Positions 22,695-29,767 of a stretch of 51,662 nt of DNA are shown here, piece by piece. The notes beneath the pieces were generated by a model. That model saw only the letters and a list, made by a program, of their open reading frames with translations, ran no database searches and was not told where the DNA came from. The stretch is from JAVVHH01 sp032249615 (lineage in GTDB: Bacteria > Pseudomonadota > Alphaproteobacteria > Acetobacterales > Acetobacteraceae). The translations under genes were made by a program, and so were the position numbers. Where the stretch lies: NCBI GenBank assembly GCA_032249615.1, contig JAVVHH010000006.1, positions 1-51,662 on the forward strand, read 5' to 3'. The stretch's first letter is position 1; each line of letters begins with the position of its first letter.

Positions 22695-23461
22695 TGGATT
22701 ACCTCGCCGGGCAGGACGCCCCAGATCTCGCTGCGCTTGATGTAGCCACGATAATCCCCGATCTGCGCCAGGCACCACTCCGAATTGGCCTCGCAGCCGC
22801 GTAGCCGCAGGATGACGCCGGGTTGCAGCTTGGCGACGGCGGCCGCGGTTTCGCTGGCCGCCTGGTGCAGCACGCGCTGCGACCCGGCGACGACCGCCGT
22901 GCGCCGCCCGGTCAGGGTGGCCTGGTTGACCCAACCCTTGTTGCCCGACGGATCCCTGACGAGCCGCCAATAGTCGAACTCGCGCTCGATCTCCACGGGA
23001 AGGTCGCGGCGTTTGTAGACCCACTCGATCGGGTAGCGCGTGCCGGGTCCGGTGCGGAAATTGACGTCGTCCGACCGCAGCGCGGCGAAGCGCGGTAGCG
23101 GGAGGCCGGTCTTGCTGCCTTTGGGAGGCTCGGCCGGGTTCGGTTGGGCCGCTTCGGGTTCGGGGGCGGGCGCAGCCGGAGCCCCCGGCGACACCGCCTT
23201 GTGAGCCGGCGCCACGCCGGGCTTGTGATTAGCGGGCTTGGTCTGGCCCGACTTGGTTTGTGCCGGCTTGGCTGGGCTTGCCTTTGTTGGGGGCGACTTG
23301 GCAGCGCTCGGCTTCGTGGGCGCCGCAGCCGGTTTGTGCGCGGCGGCTGTCGACGTTTGCGGGGCGGCCGGTCGCTGCGGCGTGGTTTGGGGGGCGGGCG
23401 ACGCTGGCTGTGCCATGGCATAGGCTGGCAGAGCCAGCAGGATGAAGGCAGCAGATCGCAT
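22691..23461 (-). CDS. Secreted SH3-domain protein with Pro/Ala/Lys-rich linker
   Basis: A 256-aa protein with a signal peptide (MRSAAFILLALPAYAMAQ), a low-complexity region rich in Pro, Ala, Lys and Thr (about residues 19-125), then two bacterial SH3-like units: VNFRTGPGTRYPIEWVYKRR...GWVNQATL and a second around VLHQAASETAAAVAKLQPG...GYIKRSEIWGV. Such proteins bind or remodel cell-wall material. It is coupled by ATGA to the nitrile hydratase beta-N gene, which is unexpected because the hydratase subunits have no signal peptide. Confidence 0.85.
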   Translation of the reverse strand: MRSAAFILLALPAYAMAQPASPAPQTTPQRPAAPQTSTAAAHKPAAAPTKPSAAKSPPTKASPAKPAQTKSGQTKPANHKPGVAPAHKAVSPGAPAAPAPEPEAAQPNPAEPPKGSKTGLPLPRFAALRSDDVNFRTGPGTRYPIEWVYKRRDLPVEIEREFDYWRLVRDPSGNKGWVNQATLTGRRTAVVAGSQRVLHQAASETAAAVAKLQPGVILRLRGCEANSEWCLAQIGDYRGYIKRSEIWGVLPGEVIQ

Positions 23462-23502
23462 GCGCTCTCCCTGCCGCGGACGCCGCCACCGGGTCAAGCC
23501 GG

Positions 23503-23883
23503 TCAGAGCGTGACGATCCCGGCCCCGCCCACGGCGATGAGGAAGGTCGGAATGCCGGCGACCTCGACCGCCGGCAAAAGCGCCTCTGCTGGCAGCACGG
23601 CCATCCGGAGCCCGGCTTCACAAGCCAGCAGCCGAACTCCCAACTCGAGCGCCGCTTCGCGCAGTTCGTCGAAGCCGGCGACGCCTTGCGCGATCACCGT
23701 GGCATCGCGTCCGGAGTCGCGGAGGCTCGACCAGTCGTGCAGCAGCGCCCGGCAACCCTCGTTGCTGGCGAACATTACCACGGGTCGCCCAATTGCCGCC
23801 GCGGCGACCGCCAGCATGAAGGCGTAGTGCGCGCGCTCGTGCGAGCCGCTGAGGAGCAGGATGCCCAGGTTGTCAGCGGGCAT
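23503..23883 (-). CDS. DsrE-like protein
   Basis: A 126-aa single-domain protein: GILLLSGSHERAHYAFMLAVAAAAIGRPVVMFAS is the Rossmann-like DsrE/F start, then LGVRLLACEAGLRMAVL with Cys88 at the position typical of DsrE-type sulfur carriers, and Cys44 in NEGCRALL. DsrE/TusD relatives bind persulfide on cysteine or serve as small-molecule-binding folds. It overlaps the E1-like gene upstream by 11 bp, which suggests a functional pair. A sulfur-relay role is inferred. Confidence 0.8.
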   Translation of the reverse strand: MPADNLGILLLSGSHERAHYAFMLAVAAAAIGRPVVMFASNEGCRALLHDWSSLRDSGRDATVIAQGVAGFDELREAALELGVRLLACEAGLRMAVLPAEALLPAVEVAGIPTFLIAVGGAGIVTL

Positions 23884-24667
23884 GGGCAGACAGGTCGGTG
23901 ATGATAGGGTGGTCGCCGCAGAGCGGGCAGGCGGGATCGCGCGGCAGGCGGACGGTGCGCATGCGGGCGCCGAGCGCGTCCCAGATGAGCAGCCGGCCCG
24001 AAAGGCTTTCGCCGATGCCCATGATCTCCTTCAGCGTCTCGGTCGCCTGCAGCGTTCCCATCACACCCGTAACGGCCCCGAGGATGCCCGCCTCGCTGCA
24101 GGACGGGACCAGGCCGGGCGGCGGCGGCGCCGGATGCAGGCAGCGGTAGCAGGGTCCGCCGACATGCGGCTTGAAGACCGAGAGCTGCCCGTCGAAGCGC
24201 AGGACCGCGGCGGAGACGAGCGTGCGCTTTGCCAGGACGCAGGCATCCGCCACGAGAAAGCGCGTGTCGAAATTATCGCTGCCGTCGCAGACGAGGTCGT
24301 AGTCTCGGATGAGATCCAGCGCGTTGCCGGCGGTCAGCCGAGTCGCGTGAGTGTGGACGGACACGGCCGGGTTGATGGCGCGGGCGGCCCCAGCCGCCGA
24401 ATCGACCTTCGCGACGCCAACCCGATCGGTGGTGTGCGCGATCTGGCGCTGCAGGTTCGAGAGATCGACCCGGTCGTCGTCGACCACGCCGAGGGTCCCG
24501 ACGCCGGCGGCCGCGAGATACAGCAGTAGCGGGCTGCCGAGCCCACCGGCGCCGATGATCAGAACCCGGGCGGCACGCAGTTTCGCCTGGCCGGTGCCGC
24601 CGACTTCAGCAAGCAGGATGTGGCGCGAGTAGCGGGCGATCTCGTCTTCGCTGAAGTCCAAGTCCAT
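23873..24667 (-). CDS. E1-like adenylyltransferase (HesA/MoeB/ThiF family)
   Basis: A 264-aa enzyme with the nucleotide site VLIIGAGGLGSP (residues 36-46), DDDRVDLSNLQRQI, the pair DGSDNFDTR and zinc cysteines C173/C176 (CYRC) and C247/C250 (CPLC). Cys190 in PSCSEAGILGAV matches the mobile catalytic-cysteine region. MoeB/ThiF adenylate the C-terminal Gly of a ubiquitin-like sulfur carrier before sulfur loading. No MoaD/ThiS-like gene adjoins. It heads the operon toward DsrE, SH3 and nitrile hydratase, divergent from queC by 35 bp. MoeB, ThiF and HesA roles cannot be separated here. Confidence 0.9.
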   Translation of the reverse strand: MDLDFSEDEIARYSRHILLAEVGGTGQAKLRAARVLIIGAGGLGSPLLLYLAAAGVGTLGVVDDDRVDLSNLQRQIAHTTDRVGVAKVDSAAGAARAINPAVSVHTHATRLTAGNALDLIRDYDLVCDGSDNFDTRFLVADACVLAKRTLVSAAVLRFDGQLSVFKPHVGGPCYRCLHPAPPPPGLVPSCSEAGILGAVTGVMGTLQATETLKEIMGIGESLSGRLLIWDALGARMRTVRLPRDPACPLCGDHPIITDLSAHAR

Positions 24668-24702
24668 AAGGCCTAAGATAAGAGCTCGGTGGGAACGGCG
24701 CG

Positions 24703-25392
24703 ATGGGTGACGGCGCATTGGTGTTGTTCAGCGGCGGGCAGGACAGCACGGCGTGTCTGGCTTGGGCTCTGCAGCGCTACGGCCGGGTCGAGACGATCGG
24801 CTTCGCCTACGGGCAGCGCCACGCGGTCGAGCTGGCTTGCCGCGAGCCGATCAGGATCGCGCTGGCCGAGCGCTGGGGCGAGCGGCTGGGGCCGGACGCC
24901 GTAATCGACATCGGCGCCGGCATCGCTGCCCTCGGCGAGACGGCGTTGACGAGCGAGGTGGCCATCGCAATGGGGGCGGACGGCTTGCCGACCACGTTCG
25001 TGCCCGGCCGCAACCTGCTGTTCCTGACCTATGCCGCGGCGCTGGCCTATCGCCGGGGATTGCGTCGGATCGTCGGCGGGATGTGCGAGACGGATTTCAG
25101 CGGCTATCCGGACTGCCGCGACGACACGATCAAGGCCATGCAGGTGGCTCTCAATCTCGGCCTCGAGCGGCGGCTCGTGCTCGAGACTCCGCTCATGTGG
25201 CTGGACAAGGCGCAGACCTGGGCCATGGCGGACGAGCTCGGCGTGCTCGACATCACGGTCGAGCTCACGCATACGTGTTACCTGGGGGACCGGACACACC
25301 GCCATGCTTGGGGTTTCGGTTGCGGCACGTGCCCAGCCTGTACGCTGCGGGCCGAGGGCTGGCGTCGCTTCCGGGAGAGTGCGGATGCTTGA
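24703..25392 (+). CDS. queC: 7-cyano-7-deazaguanine (preQ0) synthase QueC
   Basis: A 229-aa ATP-dependent enzyme converting 7-carboxy-7-deazaguanine to preQ0, the nitrile precursor of queuosine. The N-type ATP pyrophosphatase loop FSGGQDST is at residues 9-16; the zinc site is Cys192, Cys207, Cys210 and Cys213 (HTCYLG...CGTCPAC). GGMCETDFSGYPDCRD is the conserved substrate region. queD, queE and folE are not in the window. It overlaps dedA by 8 bp and faces the nitrile hydratase operon across only 35 bp. Confidence 0.95.
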   Translation: MGDGALVLFSGGQDSTACLAWALQRYGRVETIGFAYGQRHAVELACREPIRIALAERWGERLGPDAVIDIGAGIAALGETALTSEVAIAMGADGLPTTFVPGRNLLFLTYAAALAYRRGLRRIVGGMCETDFSGYPDCRDDTIKAMQVALNLGLERRLVLETPLMWLDKAQTWAMADELGVLDITVELTHTCYLGDRTHRHAWGFGCGTCPACTLRAEGWRRFRESADA

Positions 25393-26068
25393 GTGGCTCG
25401 ACACCTTCGTCCAGCACCACGGCACATGGTTCGTGGCGGTGGTGATCTTCGTCGAAAGCATGGGCATGCCGGTGCCCGGCGAAAGCATGCTGATCGCCCT
25501 GTCGATCTACGCGGCGACGAAAGGCGGTATCGACATCTACGCCGCGCTCGGTTGGGCCGTGGTGGGCGCCGTGATGGGCGACAATGCGGGCTATCTGCTC
25601 GGCAAGACGGTCGGGCGCCGGGCGCTGGCGCGCTGGGGTGGCAAGATCGGGCTGACCGAAAAGCGGCTGATCCTCGGCGAGTATCTTTTCGACCGGCATG
25701 GCGGCAAGGTCGTCTTCTTCGCCCGCTTCATCGCCTTCATGCGCACCTTCGCGGCCCTGCTCGCGGGGGCGGTGCACATGCCGTGGCTCCGCTTCCTGCT
25801 GTGGAACGGGCTGGGCGGCTTTTGCTGGGTGGTCGGTTACGGCGGGGCCGCTTACCTCATTGGCGACCATATCAAAGCTTTTCTGGGGCCGATCGGCATG
25901 GGTCTCGGCGCGGTCGCCCTCGGGTTGATCATCTGGTTCGTGATCTGGGTGAACCGCCACGAGGACGAGATGGTCGCCAAGGCCGAGTCCGAGCTTGGCA
26001 AGCGCCGCGGGGCGGGCCGGAAGGGACGCGGCAAGCCGCTCAAGGAGGCTCCGGCGGAGGGCGGCTGA
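25385..26068 (+). CDS. DedA family membrane protein
   Basis: A 227-aa polytopic membrane protein of the DedA/SNARE-associated family, members of which act in undecaprenyl phosphate recycling or membrane-potential homeostasis. Conserved elements are FVESMGMPVPGESMLI, GDNAGYLLGKTVGRR and FFARFIAFMRTFAALLAG (the F-x-R-x(2)-P/A-x-x-R region). A basic C-terminal tail follows (KRRGAGRKGRGK). The ATG lies 8 bp inside the end of queC, so the two are co-translated. Confidence 0.92.
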   Translation: MLEWLDTFVQHHGTWFVAVVIFVESMGMPVPGESMLIALSIYAATKGGIDIYAALGWAVVGAVMGDNAGYLLGKTVGRRALARWGGKIGLTEKRLILGEYLFDRHGGKVVFFARFIAFMRTFAALLAGAVHMPWLRFLLWNGLGGFCWVVGYGGAAYLIGDHIKAFLGPIGMGLGAVALGLIIWFVIWVNRHEDEMVAKAESELGKRRGAGRKGRGKPLKEAPAEGG

Positions 26069-26144
26069 TACGCGCGCTGAACGTGGGTTGCGCAACGGCC
26101 GGCAAGCGCCGATTTCCCCTGCAGCCAAATCGAAGGAATCGCCC

Positions 26145-26792
26145 ATGCCAAATGCTCTGATCCTCGGTGCCTCACGCGGCCTCGGCCTCGGCCTTGCCGG
26201 CGAGTTGACGCGGCGCGGGTGGCAGGTCACCGGCACGGTGCGGCGGGAAGCGGACCGCGCGGCTCTGGAGGCCGCCGGCGCCAGTACCGCGCTCGCCGAC
26301 ATCACCGATCCGAAGAGCATCGCGGCATTGGACGTCCGTGATCTGGATTTATTGTTCGTCAACGCCGGCATCTCCGAGCCGGACGGCTTCGAGACGATCG
26401 GCCTCGAGGCGATCGGCCACCTGTTCATGACCAATGCCGTCGCGCCGGTCCGGGCTGCCCTGGCGCTGCTCGACCGGGTGAAGCCGGACGGCATGGTGGC
26501 CTTCATGAGTAGCCGCATGGGCAGCGTGTCGCTGACGGCGCAGGACAACAAGGCGATGTATCGGGCCAGCAAGGCGGCGCTGAACTCGCTGACGCGAGCC
26601 AAGGTCGCGAGCTTCGGTAACCGGCCGGTGCTGTCGTTCCATCCCGGTTGGGTCGAGACCGATATGGGCGGCAAGGGGGCCGATTTGGACGTCGCAACCA
26701 GCGTCACCGGGATCGCCGACGTCATCGAGGAGCGCCGGCAAATTCCGGGGTCGGCCTTCCTGGACTATAGCGGCGCGGTCTTGGCCTGGTAA
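26145..26792 (+). CDS. Short-chain dehydrogenase/reductase
   Basis: A 215-aa compact SDR: LILGASRGLGLGLAGEL supplies the GxxxGxG cofactor site, DLLFVNAGIS the NAG motif, and AFMSSRMGSV with MYRASKAALNS the Ser-Tyr-Lys set. Arg near VTGTVRREADRAAL suggests NADP(H) preference. GAAGGA precedes the ATG at 26145. It resembles the CsgA/C-factor-like SDRs. The substrate is unknown. Confidence 0.88.
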   Translation: MPNALILGASRGLGLGLAGELTRRGWQVTGTVRREADRAALEAAGASTALADITDPKSIAALDVRDLDLLFVNAGISEPDGFETIGLEAIGHLFMTNAVAPVRAALALLDRVKPDGMVAFMSSRMGSVSLTAQDNKAMYRASKAALNSLTRAKVASFGNRPVLSFHPGWVETDMGGKGADLDVATSVTGIADVIEERRQIPGSAFLDYSGAVLAW

Positions 26793-26856
26793 TCTGTAGC
26801 GGATTGACAGAGCCGAGCTGCGTATGTGGCCCGAGATTGCGCAGCACGGCTTCTGG

Positions 26857-26885
26857 TTGACATTTGTGGAAAGACACCCTGTAAA
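26857..26885 (+). promoter_or_regulatory. Sigma-70-type promoter of the ScfR-like regulator
   Basis: TTGACA at 26857-26862, a 17-bp spacer and TGTAAA at 26880-26885. The -10 ends only 9 bp before the ATG at 26895, so transcription would start at or within a few bases of the start codon, giving a leaderless or near-leaderless mRNA. No ribosome site is present in this interval, which agrees. Confidence 0.65.
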
Positions 26886-26894
26886 TTCGCGACC

Positions 26895-28310
26895 ATGGCC
26901 GCCCCGCTCATCGGCCGCGCCGTGCGCCGCCTCCGCACCGAACAGGCCCTCACGCAGCAGGCCCTGGCCGCCCGGCTGGGCATCTCGGCCAGCTACCTCA
27001 ACCTCATCGAGCACGAGCAGCGCCCGGTCACCGCCGCGCTGCTCATCAAGCTGACTGAAACGCTGCAGGTCGATCTGGCGACGCTGTCCGGCACGCAAGA
27101 ACGCCAGCTGGAGGCCGGCCTGCGTGAGGTGTTCGCCGATCCGGTGCTCGATCAGCCGGTCGATGGCCGCGACCTCGCCGCGCTCGCTTCCGACAGCCCG
27201 GCCGCTGCCCGCGCCATCCTGGCCCTCTACCGCGCCTGGCGTGTCGCCCGAGAAGAAAGCAGCGGGATCGCGCTGCCCTCCGGCCGCCGGATGGTGATGC
27301 CCAACGAAGAGGCGCGCGACGCCTTTCACGACCGGGCCAACCATTTTCCGAACCTCGAGACGACCGCGGACGCGCTCTCGGCGCCGCTGCCCGTGCTGCC
27401 GTCCGACCGCGACTACGCCATCGTCGACCGGCTCCGGCGCGCGCATGGGCTGAATGTCCATGTCGGCCCGCTCGAAGGAGCGCTGCGGCGCTACGACCCC
27501 GCCACGCGCAGCTTCACGCTCTCGGAGCAGCTGCCGCGGGAGAGCCAGGCCTTTCACCTGGCGTTCCAACTCGTCTTGCTCGAGGCCAAAGATGCGATCG
27601 AGGCGCAGATTGCCGCCATCGCCCCGAGTTCGACCGAGGCCGCCTCGCTGATCCGGCTCGGCCTGCTCAACTACATGGCCGCCGCCGTGCTCCTGCCGTA
27701 CGACCGCTTCCGTGAGGCCGCGGCGGCGTTGCGGCACGACGTGCAGGCGCTCGGCGAACGGTTCGGGATGAGCTACGAGCAGATCTGCCAACGCCTGTCA
27801 TCGCTGCAGCGCTCGGGCGCGCGGGGCGTGCCGTTCTTCTTCCTGCGGGTCGATCCCGCCGGAAACGTCAGCAAGCGGTTCTCCGCCGCCGGCTTCCCCT
27901 TCGCGCGCTTCGGCGGCTCGTGTCCGCGCTGGGTGGTGCACGGCGCCTTTGCGCAACCCGGGCAGATCCACGTTCAGGTCGCGCGCCTCCCGGATGGCGC
28001 GACGTTTCTGTGCTTCGCCCGCTCGGTGACCGGGCGAGCCTCCCGCTGGGGCGAGCCGCCGCCGACGCATGTGATCGCCATGGGCTGCGACGTCGGGCAT
28101 GCGGGGTCGCTCGTGTATGCCGATGGGATCGATCTGGAACAGGCAGCGGTCGGAATCGGCCTCTCATGTCGGCTGTGCGACAGGGAAGGCTGCCGCAGCC
28201 GGGCCTTCCCGCCCCTGGAACACCGGCTCGTGCTCGACCCGGCGTTCGGCAGCGCTAGCCCCTATCGATTCGAACCGAAGCGATCGGCGCGAGGAGCCAC
28301 CAATGGGTAG
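26895..28310 (+). CDS. ScfR/RamB-like XRE regulator with ImmA/IrrE-type domain
   Basis: A 471-aa regulator. The N-terminal HTH is VRRLRTEQALTQQALAARLG...ASYLNLIEHEQRPVT (residues 8-47). A middle IrrE/DUF955-like region follows (about 150-290; FHLAFQLVLLEAKDAIE stands where peptidases have HExxH, so no protease site), then a C-terminal DUF2083 domain with a cysteine cluster GLSCRLCDREGCRSRAFPP. Family members such as ScfR, RamB and PrpR-like proteins control short-chain fatty acid, glyoxylate and propionate genes. It overlaps the next SDR by 8 bp. Confidence 0.88.
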   Translation: MAAPLIGRAVRRLRTEQALTQQALAARLGISASYLNLIEHEQRPVTAALLIKLTETLQVDLATLSGTQERQLEAGLREVFADPVLDQPVDGRDLAALASDSPAAARAILALYRAWRVAREESSGIALPSGRRMVMPNEEARDAFHDRANHFPNLETTADALSAPLPVLPSDRDYAIVDRLRRAHGLNVHVGPLEGALRRYDPATRSFTLSEQLPRESQAFHLAFQLVLLEAKDAIEAQIAAIAPSSTEAASLIRLGLLNYMAAAVLLPYDRFREAAAALRHDVQALGERFGMSYEQICQRLSSLQRSGARGVPFFFLRVDPAGNVSKRFSAAGFPFARFGGSCPRWVVHGAFAQPGQIHVQVARLPDGATFLCFARSVTGRASRWGEPPPTHVIAMGCDVGHAGSLVYADGIDLEQAAVGIGLSCRLCDREGCRSRAFPPLEHRLVLDPAFGSASPYRFEPKRSARGATNG

Positions 28311-29106
28311 CCTGTCTGGAAAAGTCGCGATCGTCACGGGCGCGGGCAGCGTCGGGCCGGGCTGGGGCAACGGCAAGGCGACGGCTGTCTTGCTGGCCCG
28401 CGAGGGCGCGGCCGTGTTCCTGCTCGACATCGTGGCCGATGCGGTACGCGAGACGGCGCAGATCATCCACGACGAGGGCGGGGCCTGCGAAACCGCCGTG
28501 GTCGACATGCTGGCGGCCCCCGAGGTGGAGGGCGCCGTTCAGGCCTGCCTGGACCGTTTCGGCCGGCTGGATATCCTGGTCAACAACGTGGGCGGGTCGC
28601 ATCCCGGTTCTGCGGTCGACATGGACGAGGCGGTCTGGGACCGGCAGATCGACTTCAACCTGAAGACGGCGTTCCTCGGCTGCAAATACGCGCTGCCGCC
28701 GATGCTGGCGCAACGCTCCGGCGCGATCGTGAACCTGTCATCCGTGGCCGGGATGCGGATCCTGACGGGCCGGTCGCACATCGCCTACACCGCGAGCAAG
28801 GCCGGCATCATTGCGTTTTCCAAATCGGTGGCGCTGACGCACGCCAAGGACGGCATCCGCTGCAACACGGTCGTGCCTGGGCTGATGCATACGCCGCTGG
28901 TCGAGGCGCGCTTGCTGAAGCAGTTGGGCGCCAATGACGCCGCCGCGCTGGTCGAGAGCCGGAACGCGCAGGTGCCGATGGGGCGCATGGGGGACGCGTG
29001 GGACATCGCGCACGCCATCCGCTACCTGGTGTCGGACGAGGCGAGATACGTGACTGCGACGGAGATCGTCGTCGATGGCGGCCTGACGTCCGCCGGCCCG
29101 GGCTAG
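28303..29106 (+). CDS. SDR family oxidoreductase
   Basis: A 267-aa SDR with IVTGAGSVGPGWGNGKATA (cofactor site with an unusual insert between the glycines), LVNNVGGSHPG, VNLSSVAGMR and the YTASKAG catalytic Tyr/Lys. C-terminal VTATEIVVDGGLT is the usual FabG-like ending. Asp in FLLDIVAD after beta-2 points to NAD(H). The start lies 8 bp inside the end of the ScfR-like regulator, so it may be a target or co-expressed. The stop lies in a CTAG shared with the convergent small gene. Confidence 0.9.
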   Translation: MGSLSGKVAIVTGAGSVGPGWGNGKATAVLLAREGAAVFLLDIVADAVRETAQIIHDEGGACETAVVDMLAAPEVEGAVQACLDRFGRLDILVNNVGGSHPGSAVDMDEAVWDRQIDFNLKTAFLGCKYALPPMLAQRSGAIVNLSSVAGMRILTGRSHIAYTASKAGIIAFSKSVALTHAKDGIRCNTVVPGLMHTPLVEARLLKQLGANDAAALVESRNAQVPMGRMGDAWDIAHAIRYLVSDEARYVTATEIVVDGGLTSAGPG

Positions 29107-29306
29107 CGGGAGGCCAACTCCACGCCCGGCTGCCGGGGGCTGCCGAAATCGTTCTGATAGATCCGGCCGACGATCAGCAGGAACGCGAGGGACCAGAAGA
29201 CGGCGATGGCCACCCGCCGCCCGCCGCGCGTGCTGCGATCCCGTTGCCGCCCCAGGACGGGGTCACCGAACGGATCATAAGCGGAGATGTCGGAAGCCCT
29301 GTTCAT
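29103..29306 (-). CDS. Small single-pass membrane protein, 67 aa
   Basis: A 67-aa protein: a polar N-terminus (MNRASDISAYDPFGDPVLGR), a basic stretch RDRSTRGGRR, one transmembrane helix (VAIAVFWSLAFLLIVGRIY) and a short tail. It lies just downstream of tRNA-Phe on the same strand and overlaps the convergent SDR by CTAG. An ATG at 29342 would add 12 residues. No family is recognised; positive-inside charge suggests the N-terminus is cytoplasmic. Confidence 0.6.
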   Translation of the reverse strand: MNRASDISAYDPFGDPVLGRQRDRSTRGGRRVAIAVFWSLAFLLIVGRIYQNDFGSPRQPGVELASR

Positions 29307-29435
29307 GGGGAACAATGTCGCCCTGCCGGCGCCGACGATCAATGAACGGGAATTCTGAAGTTGATGCCCTGGAGAGAGCCCGCTTCTCCCACGCGGAGGC
29401 GGCTTGGAAGATTGCTCTCGGGGCTAAGCGAGGCG

Positions 29436-29511
29436 TGGTGCCCAGGGGCGGAGTCGAACCACCGACACTGCGATTTTCAGTCGCATGCTCTACCAGCTGA
29501 GCTACCTGGGC
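29436..29511 (-). tRNA. tRNA-Phe(GAA)
   Basis: A 76-nt tRNA on the minus strand with encoded CCA. The acceptor pairs GCCCAGG with CCTGGGC, the D-arm contains AGCTCAGCTGGTAGAGC, the anticodon loop CTGAAAA gives GAA (Phe), and the T-arm has GGTTCGACTCC. All four stems fold. It has its own promoter immediately upstream and follows yacG, the usual alphaproteobacterial position. Confidence 0.96.
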
Positions 29512-29527
29512 GCCGACGAGAGCGGGG

Positions 29528-29556
29528 TGGATAGCCCGGGGCGGCCGGGAGTTCAA
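29528..29556 (-). promoter_or_regulatory. Promoter of tRNA-Phe
   Basis: On the minus strand TTGAAC (29556-29551), a 17-bp spacer and TATCCA (29533-29528). The -10 ends 16 nt before the tRNA 5' end at 29511, so transcription would begin about 9 nt upstream of the mature end. Spacing and distance are right for a stable-RNA promoter. Confidence 0.6.
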
Positions 29557-29566
29557 CCCTCCTCGG

Positions 29567-29767
29567 TCAGCGCTCGGAAGATTCGCTGTCGGGCGGGTCT
29601 TCGTCCAGCTCCGGCGGGGGCCCCGGGATGGCGTAGGCGCCGGTGAACCAGCGGCCGAGATCGACGTTCGCGCAGCGGGGAGAGCAGAAGGGGCGATACC
29701 GGGCTGTGTCCGCCGGGCGGCCGCAGATGGGACAGGAATGGGTCAATCGGGCCTCTCGATCCGCCAC
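29567..29767 (-). CDS. yacG: DNA gyrase inhibitor YacG (zinc-binding)
   Basis: A 59-66-aa zinc protein with CPICGRPAD and FCSPRCANVDLGRWF, the Cys4 YacG signature; E. coli YacG binds and inhibits gyrase. The acidic tail ELDEDPPDSESSE is usual. The outermost start is a GTG at 29767. A TTG at 29746, preceded by GAGAGG and overlapping the RNase stop as TTGA, would give a 59-aa protein and is an equally good or better start. Confidence 0.88.
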   Translation of the reverse strand: MADREARLTHSCPICGRPADTARYRPFCSPRCANVDLGRWFTGAYAIPGPPPELDEDPPDSESSER

